Part shown: piece after piece, positions 60,001-64,000 of the stretch
Numbering within the stretch: position 1 is the stretch's first letter
How the letters are laid out: every line of letters begins with the position of its first letter
Assembly (NCBI GenBank): GCA_029747015.1
Contig: JAKOGI010000106.1
Span: forward strand, 575,001-639,000
From: Carnegiea gigantea
Taxonomy: Eukaryota; Streptophyta; Magnoliopsida; Caryophyllales; Cactaceae
Direction: 5' to 3'
Length of the DNA: 64,000 nt
Made by a program: the position numbers and the translations under genes
Notes under the pieces: model-generated
The model's input: the letters and a program-made list of their open reading frames with translations, nothing else
Database searches by the model: none
Told to the model about the DNA's origin: nothing

Positions 60001-60800
60001 TTCAGTTGTTTTGCCTTATTGTAAATTCTGACTGAATCATTCTTGGTCCGTGAATTTGATTAGTATGCCAAGACTACTACATGGCTGGAAAAGGTAAGGT
60101 GCAAGAGGTACAGTGGAGAAGTTCAAGGATTCAAAATGCGGTTTCAGTTGCGACATGGAAAACCTGCTCTAGTGCGAAAATCGCGTTCCATATTGCGGCC
60201 AAAACCCCGTTCGGCCAACTCAAAAACCTTTCCAATGCGGCCGTTACGCCACGGATCAGCCACATTTTAAATCCATGTGGGGAACTAGCAAATATGCTTG
60301 CTTTTAATGAACCATAAGCATATAGTGTTCTCCTTAGCTGGTAATTGACAGGTTCAGCATTTACTACAAATGAATGATTTCAGAAGATTATGTTGCTGCA
60401 AGTCGAGTCCATGGCAAGACTGAGAGCTCCTCTTAATCCCGGTTGCATATACTTAACGAATGAGAAGCTTTTCAACCTCACTCCAGCGTGATCACTTGCT
60501 CTTGTATAGCTATCCCTCTTGTGCACTTGAATATTTTCCAATTTTTCTAATCCAGTTAGGGCCACTGCTCCGATGAACATGATGACTGTATCCTGAGGTC
60601 TTAGTGTTTTGAAACTCATCTCCACTTTATTTGTCATAATTCGCTCTGTACTTGACCATGTTCATGTTGCTGCTGCTGCTGCCAGGTTGACATCTAGAGC
60701 TGAGTTCCCATCAGCAGTTTCTGTCGTGGATGGTTTTGGAAACGTTGGCCTGACAGTATCAAAGTTGCGGTCAAAGCTGTCAACTTCCTCAGGAGCATGA
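35748..60800 (+). CDS. CBBY-like HAD-superfamily protein, plastid-targeted, 11 exons
   Basis: Joining 11 exons with GT-AG introns gives 1194 nt, 397 codons plus stop, with all phases consistent. The protein resembles the plant CBBY-like HAD family (Arabidopsis At5g45170 type, recalled by me, not searched). Residues 1 to about 75 are rich in Ala, Thr, Ser and Arg and look like a chloroplast transit peptide. HAD motif I is at 92-99 (FLEVDGVL), motif II at 207-212 (VVILTA), and the C-terminal Rossmann part at 335-352. The usual nucleophile Asp is Glu94 and the motif IV acids are Ala338-Gly339, so phosphatase activity is doubtful. Its role is unknown; the related CbbY enzyme removes xylulose-1,5-bisphosphate in plastids. 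The length matches the family. Introns 6, 7 and 10 are greatly enlarged by transposons, yet no exon is broken. It is the only gene here likely to be functional. Confidence 0.9.
36601..36650 (+). CDS. CBBY-like gene, exon 2
   Basis: Acceptor TTGTTTCAG. The exon encodes [16 protein letters not shown]. The donor at 36651 (GTGCGA) keeps the frame with exon 3; the alternative GTAGGT four bases earlier would shift it. Confidence 0.9.
36737..36800 (+). CDS. CBBY-like gene, exon 3
   Basis: Acceptor TTTGCCAG, donor GTGCAA. The exon encodes [20 protein letters not shown] in frame. Intron 2 before it is only 86 bp. Confidence 0.9.
37338..37386 (+). CDS. CBBY-like gene, exon 4
   Basis: Acceptor TTGGTAG, donor GTTTGT. 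The exon encodes [16 protein letters not shown] and is part of the HAD cap region. Confidence 0.88.
37523..37591 (+). CDS. CBBY-like gene, exon 5
   Basis: Acceptor CTTGGACAG, donor GTGCGC, phase 0 on both sides. The exon encodes 23 residues starting [18 protein letters not shown]. Confidence 0.9.
38282..38343 (+). CDS. CBBY-like gene, exon 6
   Basis: Acceptor TTTATACAG, donor GTAAGT. The exon encodes [20 protein letters not shown]. The next intron is 4063 bp long and holds a LINE fragment. Confidence 0.9.
39170..39634 (+). mobile_element. 5'-truncated LINE with 16-bp target duplication
   Basis: This is 465 bp of LINE 3' end. The zf-RVT-like tail is followed by an open frame (39350-39547) reading [19 protein letters not shown], then an A-tail (ATCC then 14 A). 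A perfect 16-bp repeat, TTAATTGCAAAAAATT, flanks it at 39154-39169 and 39635-39650. Truncation, A-tail and long duplication are the hallmarks of target-primed reverse transcription. Confidence 0.92.
40905..41096 (+). other. Unrecognised 63-codon open frame in intron 6
   Basis: The frame reads [20 protein letters not shown], ends [12 protein letters not shown] and has a coding-like acidic composition. No family is recognised and no splice joins to the CBBY-like frame are needed. It may be a relic, or a rarely used alternative exon. Confidence 0.25.
41259..41625. repeat. About 200-bp direct tandem repeat, two copies
   Basis: Copy 1 starts near 41259 and copy 2 near 41460. Both contain TTCAAATT(A/T)GTGTAGAGG, AATGTCCTTTAAGAGTATGT-like sequence and GGTGATCTAGGTG(C/T)GCTGG. 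They differ by several substitutions and small indels. Confidence 0.8.
42407..42487 (+). CDS. CBBY-like gene, exon 7
   Basis: Acceptor TTTTCTTGTAG, donor GTTTGT. The exon encodes [20 protein letters not shown] and onward, which includes HAD motif II (Thr211). It is followed by the 11568-bp intron 7. Confidence 0.9.
42730..42778. repeat. (CT)n-(C)n-(GT)n microsatellite in intron 7
   Basis: CT repeats, a run of ten C and then GT repeats lie about 240 bp after exon 7. Confidence 0.9.
43014..43312 (+). repeat. Copia-type 5' LTR (about 0.3 kb)
   Basis: The segment begins TGTTGAAAATATAATTTGAA and ends CTCAAATACTAACA (TG...CA). It is followed at once by an initiator-Met primer site and a copia-type gag start. 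The length is typical of short copia LTRs. No second LTR is present, so the ends are inferred. Confidence 0.65.
43314..43326 (+). other. Primer-binding site of the copia fragment
   Basis: TGGTATCAAAGCC, against the consensus TGGTATCAGAGCC complementary to the initiator Met tRNA. One base differs. It lies one or two bases after the LTR end. Confidence 0.8.
43438..43665 (+). pseudogene. Copia gag N-terminal fragment
   Basis: The plus-strand reading begins [20 protein letters not shown] and continues [16 protein letters not shown], the usual start of copia Gag (UBN2-type) proteins. In-frame stops are present and it ends abruptly at about 43665, where a Ty3-type reverse transcriptase begins. Confidence 0.65.
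43670..44075 (+). pseudogene. Tat-lineage Ty3/gypsy reverse transcriptase fragment
   Basis: The plus strand reads [33 protein letters not shown] and [11 protein letters not shown], the reverse transcriptase core with the YVDD catalytic motif intact. A stop follows directly, then a decayed RLKMNP-type segment. RNase H and the first part of integrase are missing before the next element piece. Confidence 0.8.
44087..44198 (+). repeat. Extra copy of the post-integrase segment
   Basis: This 112-bp segment begins TGTAAGCTCCTAAACATGAG and ends in an A-run. It matches 44835-44946 (about 90% by eye) and the inverse of about 52205-52305. It is out of place, between the reverse transcriptase fragment and the integrase fragment. 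Confidence 0.85.
44201..44830 (+). pseudogene. Tat-lineage integrase C-terminal part, left arm
   Basis: 44234-44440 (+) reads [40 protein letters not shown] and [14 protein letters not shown], the later integrase core. A frameshifted tail to about 44825 contains the KTGSKF...[15 protein letters not shown] end of pol. Stops and frameshifts are present. Confidence 0.8.
45450..48440 (-). pseudogene. Antisense PMD (plant mobile domain) gene, left arm
   Basis: Minus-strand segments in shifting frames form one long protein. The N-terminal part is at 48517-47771 (248 codons; [35 protein letters not shown]). The middle is at 47744-47329 ([20 protein letters not shown]). [11 protein letters not shown]...[15 protein letters not shown] block leads into 47039-46503 ([20 protein letters not shown]), with a Pro-rich linker. 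46269-45835 is a Ser/Asp-rich part, and a coiled-coil-like tail continues to about 45450. This matches plant aminotransferase-like PMD proteins of unknown function. Such genes are known as antisense extra ORFs in Tat-lineage Ty3 elements. Several frameshifts break it. Confidence 0.7.
48575..48688. other. Spacer at the centre of the inverted repeat
   Basis: About 80-110 bp of unpaired sequence with A-runs and T-runs at its edges. This is the loop of the predicted hairpin, between the upstream regions of the two PMD copies. Confidence 0.7.
48826..51710 (+). pseudogene. Antisense PMD (plant mobile domain) gene, right arm
   Basis: This is the plus-strand counterpart of the left-arm gene. Segments include 49132-49413 ([14 protein letters not shown]), 49586-49855 ([32 protein letters not shown]), 49909-50355 (148 codons; [20 protein letters not shown] then [20 protein letters not shown]), 50891-51337 (148 codons; [20 protein letters not shown]) and a coiled-coil-like tail to about 51710. 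'Antisense' is relative to its own element, whose pol is on the minus strand here. It is broken by frameshifts at partly different places from the left copy. Confidence 0.7.
52211..53390 (-). pseudogene. Tat-lineage integrase, right arm and beyond
   Basis: On the minus strand, core residues outside the repeat arm (53390-53080) read [34 protein letters not shown] and [12 protein letters not shown], with the two catalytic Asp contexts visible. Within the arm, 53031-52780 reads [20 protein letters not shown]. The pol end at 52495-52211 reads [20 protein letters not shown] and [18 protein letters not shown]. Stops interrupt it. The right copy keeps more integrase than the left. Confidence 0.8.
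52558..52815 (-). repeat. 129-bp tandem duplication in the right arm only
   Basis: Copies at 52558-52686 and 52687-52815 are nearly identical, with one visible difference (GCTCAG/GCTCAA). It falls in the pol tail. The left arm has this segment once, so the duplication came after the two arms separated. Confidence 0.9.
54056..54210 (+). CDS. CBBY-like gene, exon 8
   Basis: Acceptor AATCATGTCAG, donor GTAATC. The exon encodes [20 protein letters not shown] and on to [11 protein letters not shown]. The Lys residues of IGKKE are near the usual motif III position. Confidence 0.9.
54293..54377 (+). CDS. CBBY-like gene, exon 9
   Basis: Acceptor TCTGTGGCACAG, donor GTTTTT. The exon encodes [20 protein letters not shown], an amphipathic helical stretch. 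Intron 8 before it is 82 bp. Confidence 0.9.
54378..55511 (+). other. Intron 9 (1.1 kb)
   Basis: No inserted gene or clear transposon is seen. It has a T/C-rich low-complexity tract at 55361-55403. Open frames at 54422-54661 and 55179-55451 have no recognisable product. Confidence 0.6.
55512..55685 (+). CDS. CBBY-like gene, exon 10
   Basis: Acceptor TTGCCTCTTAAG, donor GTAGGT. The exon encodes [20 protein letters not shown] and then [20 protein letters not shown], the C-terminal Rossmann part. Ala338-Gly339 stands where active CbbY enzymes have the Glu-Asp pair of motif IV. Confidence 0.92.
56064..58560 (+). pseudogene. LINE relic: reverse transcriptase C-terminus and zf-RVT tail
   Basis: 56200-56850 encodes the region after the reverse transcriptase core: [18 protein letters not shown], then [13 protein letters not shown] and [20 protein letters not shown]. 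56940-57170 is a weaker continuation. 58100-58300 encodes the zf-RVT part ([39 protein letters not shown]), followed by an [21 protein letters not shown] end near 58360. A non-LTR element of the plant L1 type, broken by stops and by an insertion. It belongs to the same family as the LINE at 39170-39634. Confidence 0.8.
57181..58044. mobile_element. Solo-LTR-like insertion within the LINE relic
   Basis: 864 bp without LINE homology split the LINE reading between its two conserved parts. GTTGA occurs on both sides (57176-57180 and 58045-58049). Near its end it has CCGTCCCTGTGGATTCGACC and a GCGGCTGACAAGCG-like stretch, as at the 3' end of many plant Ty3 LTRs. Termini are not TG...CA at this placement, so the exact ends are uncertain. 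Confidence 0.4.
60686..60800 (+). CDS. CBBY-like gene, exon 11 (stop)
   Basis: Acceptor TGCTGCCAG after 5000 bp of intron. The exon encodes [20 protein letters not shown] and the C-terminus, ending at a TGA at 60798-60800. Confidence 0.92.
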
Positions 60801-61138
60801 TGCTTCCTAATTCCTACAATCCTACTGTTGCCAGCGGGCGCGCACAATTAAAAAAACTATGGGTGTGAAAAAGGGAGGTAGGGGGATACACTTAAAAACA
60901 ATTAGTGCAATATGCAGGTGCTGTCATGATGATTGTGTTTATCTTTTAAATCTTCATTGTCAATAATCCCAGGATGTACGGATCGCAAAGCTTAAGCAGA
61001 GAAATCCTGTGTAACCCACAGCGGTGGTTGGCCTGTCTTTATGCCTATTTTGCTGGGCAATCAATGCAAATTACCAATTACTATGGGGCACCTTAATTAC
61101 TATGGGGCACCTTGTAATTCTTTTTTTTCTTTAATAAA
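60801..61138 (+). other. Probable 3' UTR and poly(A) signal of the CBBY-like gene
   Basis: The stop codon is followed by 0.33 kb of non-coding sequence to an AATAAA at 61133-61138. A short tandem duplication, TTACTATGGGGCACC, occurs twice near 61078-61110. The transcript end is inferred. Confidence 0.45.
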
Positions 61139-61624
61139 GATTTCAAAAAGAAAAACTGTTCAATTCAGTAGGGTGACAGTTTGTTTCGCAAAAGTTGTCG
61201 TCACATGGCTAATTGACAACTTGATAATTTCGTAGGAAGGGTCATGCGCACTAAGGGACCTCATGGCCAGTTGATTTCCTGTTGATGTTATATCGTCACT
61301 CGGTTCCCCCCCCCCCCCCCCAAAAAAAAAAAAAATTAGTCACGGTGTATAGTAATATTGTACACCGACGGCCCAAGCCCAAAAGTGCACAGTAAACAGT
61401 AAACGGTCCAATGGACCTGTTAGTATTTTTCTGTGCAAATCTCCACAACACTGACGATACGGGGGCGTTGCTTGGGTGTGGCTTGGTTCTCAACAGCCCA
61501 AGTTCAAAACTCCTTAACAAATTGTACATTTTTTAAGGAGTTTTTAAAATCTTCCAATCCTGTTTCCTTTCTGCCCCCAAAATTTGCTAAGGTTTATTTA
61601 TTTTATTATTTTATTTTTTTTAAT
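61139..61624. other. Downstream intergenic stretch
   Basis: No gene seen. A C-run followed by an A-run lies at 61307-61335. Open frames at 61296-61529 (-) and 61433-61741 (+) have no recognisable product. Confidence 0.4.
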
Positions 61625-62650
61625 AGGTTGTGCTTGGTTCGAAGAAAAATAGTTTTTTCAGAAAATCATTTTCTGTGGAAAATGTTTTTCCAAAGAAAAT
61701 TGATTTTTATGTTATATTTTTTATTTTTTGGTACAAGATAAATAATTTTTAATTAAAAACAGAAAACATCAACAGAATTGTTTATATAGTGAAAAATATC
61801 GATTAGATGATCGTAGCAGATATAAATGTTAACCAAATGAAGAATATTTTTTTGAGATTAAAATTCATATTTGAGTTTTTCTTAAAAGTTTCTCTCGAAT
61901 AATCAAGTTTTAATTTAAACCGTTGAAATTGTTTGTGACTAAAAACATCAATTGAATTGTTTAAGTAGCGAAAATATCAATTGAATTGTCGTGGCGGAAA
62001 AAAAGATTGACCAAATGAAGGAATGTCATGTTCTAAATATGGATTTGAGCCCCTATTGTAATTTATCCTATCTGATGATCAAATTTTGATCCAAACTGTT
62101 GAAATTATTGTAGTGGTGAAAAATACTGACTGCATTATTTAAGTGGCAAAAAATATCGATTGAATTGTCATAGAAAAAAATGTTGATCAAATGAAAGAAT
62201 ATCAAGCTCAAAATCTGAATTCGACTCTATTTTAATATTTTCATCTGATGATCAAGTTTCAATTCAAATCGTTGAAATTGTTTAGTGGTGAGTCACGTGA
62301 ATTGTTTCAATTGCCAAAAATATCGATTAAACTGTCGTGACGGAGATAAATGTCGATCAAATAAAAGAAATTTGAGCTCAAAGTTTAGATTTGAGTTTAT
62401 TTTAATCTTTTTCATTGGATAATCAAGTTTTAATCCAAACTATTGCAATTGAATTCTGCACCTAAATTTCAGTTGATCATATCATCAAAGAGTTGAAGGA
62501 AAAAAAATTAACGTCCTATCTTCTCAAAAAAGGAAATCATTTTCCTCCATCGAGGGGAAATAATTTCCCTTAGAAAATAATTTTCCATTCTTTATTGTAT
62601 CAAACAATGAAAAATTGGAAAAACATTTTCTAGGAAAATCACCCCCCACC
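61625..62650. mobile_element. Non-autonomous element with inverted ends and internal repeats
   Basis: The left end contains GCTTGGTTCG, ATCATTTTCTG and GGAAAATGTTTTTCCAA. The right end, in reverse complement, contains ATTTTCCTAGAAAATG, TTTTTCCAA and GTTTGATACAATAAAG, so the two ends are inverted relative to each other. The interior is four degenerate tandem units. No transposase is present. Ends of the type 'TTTGGTT...GGAAAA...TTTTCC' are common in plant MITE-like elements. Exact termini and target duplication are not certain. Confidence 0.55.
61766..62452. repeat. Four-copy degenerate tandem repeat (160-182-bp units)
   Basis: Units start near 61766, 61947, 62129 and 62293. Each contains an AATATCGATT(G/A)AA-type motif, then GACCAAATGAA-type, then GATGATCAA(G/A)TTT and CGTTGAAATTGTT-type motifs. 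Identity between units is moderate. Confidence 0.75.
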
Positions 62651-64000
62651 CAAATGCTATTATAAAAAATCTATTTGTGAAAGTTTAACAAACACAACTT
62701 GTTCATAAAGAAGTACGCATAGTTTTTTTTTAAAAAAAATCTTATACTGTTCATAAAAAGTTGACTTCACAAAATATAAATCTTTTATTCATAAAATATA
62801 AATCTATTATTCACAACATAGACTTTTTATGCTGGCACTATTCTATTGGCCCAAAAGCCTTTAATTTTATTTTAAATATATTGTATTAGTCAAGTTTGGT
62901 TTTAAATCAAATTTTTTCCACCCAAAATTACTTATTAATCAATTATTAATTGTTCATAAAAAAACAACAACAATAACAATTTTCAGTATAGATCTCGCTT
63001 TCGCAGGATTTAGGAAAATTCAAATGTAGACAATCTTACCTTTTCAGATATCTTTACCCTCAGAGAGGCTGATTCCAAGAGATGTGCATAAATTTATAAT
63101 TACAATTGTTCATCAAAAACTAGCTAGCAATAAAAATGTTCAATTGTTTAGAACGTTAACCTATTGTTCACTAAAGCTAACTTACTATCACAAAATACCA
63201 CCTATTATTTCCAAAATAGAGCATACACGATAATATTGTTCACTAAATTGAACTAAATGTTAAGAATTAGAAATTAAGGGTGAAATTGTTAAAATAGAGC
63301 TAAGTAATATTATCAATAAAAAAAGTTTCTATTATTCATACAAAGTTCACATGTTTTTTCACAAAACTTTAACCCATTGTTTAACAAAATGTTAAGAAAT
63401 TATTCACAAAACATGAACCCATTATTCACAATCTAAACCTATAGTTCCAAAGTATAAACAATAGTATCTGACCTTCACCTCATGGCCCCGTGAACAATTT
63501 TCTCTCTTCTCCCCCTTTCAACGTTTGTGTTGCCAGCGAGAAATCAATGAGAGGAGTGGTTCCTTGGTGGTCGGATAACTGCGCTGACTCTTGTACGACC
63601 ACCAACGTGCCTAATTGTCAGTAGTTAGATGATCTTGTTAGGCTTCCTGTGAGCTAAATAGGTGTTCCTGAACCTTTGGAATGATTTTTTTGGTCGAGCA
63701 CTGTTGGAAATAGAGCTGCCACCATCCAAGGATTGCGATCATGGGGTCTGCCATTGACTTATGCAGTGGAAAGAAAGAAGCAATGATAGTGCCAAAAAGA
63801 AAGCGCATGAAGCTAGGTAGACACGTCATAAATGTGCAAGGCAGTACATTACAAATACGCATTGTTAAGTAATGGTACTAGAAAGATGTACATCAAGTAT
63901 GACCTTATAATTTGTGGATCGCCTCATGAAAAATCATATCGTACATATAATATAAAGTGAATGAGTTAACATGGTGATGACATTTGTCATGTTATCATTG
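62651..64000. other. AT-rich intergenic DNA to the window end
   Basis: Short motifs such as ATTATTCACAAAA and TTGTTCA recur irregularly between 62690 and 63450, without a clear period. An open frame at 63638-63862 (-) has no recognisable product. No gene or RNA is supported. Confidence 0.4.

Larger units (their letters stand above)
55686..60685 (+). other. Intron 10 (5.0 kb)
   Basis: This intron holds an old LINE (56064-58560) interrupted at 57181-58044. The part from 58570 to 60685 contains short open frames without recognisable products and no clear element. A G-run follows a T-run at 56879-56900. Confidence 0.8.

Noticed and set aside
1..64000. CRISPR arrays, operons, ribosome-binding sites
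   Set aside because: The sequence is plant nuclear DNA; no such bacterial features were seen.

Overview
The window is nuclear DNA from a flowering plant, probably a eudicot. It is AT-rich, has GT-AG introns, and holds one intact spliced gene in a dense, nested and mostly dead transposon landscape. The species cannot be named from the sequence. No rRNA, tRNA or CRISPR feature was found.

Layout. 1-5015: minus-strand Athila-like Ty3/gypsy pieces in the order integrase, 3' region, one LTR, primer-binding site, gag, as if two copies share a single LTR. 5030-20960: a degraded CACTA (En/Spm) element with a Transposase_24-type ORF. It is split by a 13.6-kb minus-strand Tekay/Del-type chromovirus (7009-20613), whose own 5' LTR is split by a 2.5-kb solo LTR (16939-19454). 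This gives three nested insertion layers. 20990-26300: a decayed endogenous pararetrovirus (Caulimoviridae-like) carrying a 241-bp tandem duplication and a 572-bp hAT-type MITE with an 8-bp target duplication. 26300-30600: AT-rich DNA, microsatellites and a possible Helitron end. 30600-33890: a Tat-lineage gag/protease relic on the minus strand, then a pair of 430-bp direct repeats.

35748-60800 (+): the only intact host gene, a HAD-superfamily CBBY-like protein. I could join it across 11 exons with consistent phases into 397 codons plus stop. The N-terminus looks like a chloroplast transit peptide. The HAD catalytic nucleophile position reads Glu and the motif IV acids are missing, so this looks like a pseudo-hydrolase. 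About 24 kb of the 25-kb gene is intron. Intron 6 (4.1 kb) holds a 5'-truncated LINE with a perfect 16-bp target duplication. Intron 7 (11.6 kb) holds a copia fragment and a very large inverted repeat. Intron 10 (5.0 kb) holds a second LINE that is itself interrupted.

The most striking structure is in intron 7. Two arms of about 4.4 kb (44201-48574 and 48689-53076) are inverted copies of the 3' part of a Tat-lineage retrotransposon. Each arm carries the integrase end and, on the opposite strand, a gene for a plant mobile domain (PMD) protein. If the intron is transcribed in full, the pre-mRNA could fold into a kilobase-scale hairpin. 61625-62650 is a non-autonomous element with terminal inverted repeats and about four internal tandem repeats. 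The rest, to 64000, shows no gene I can support.
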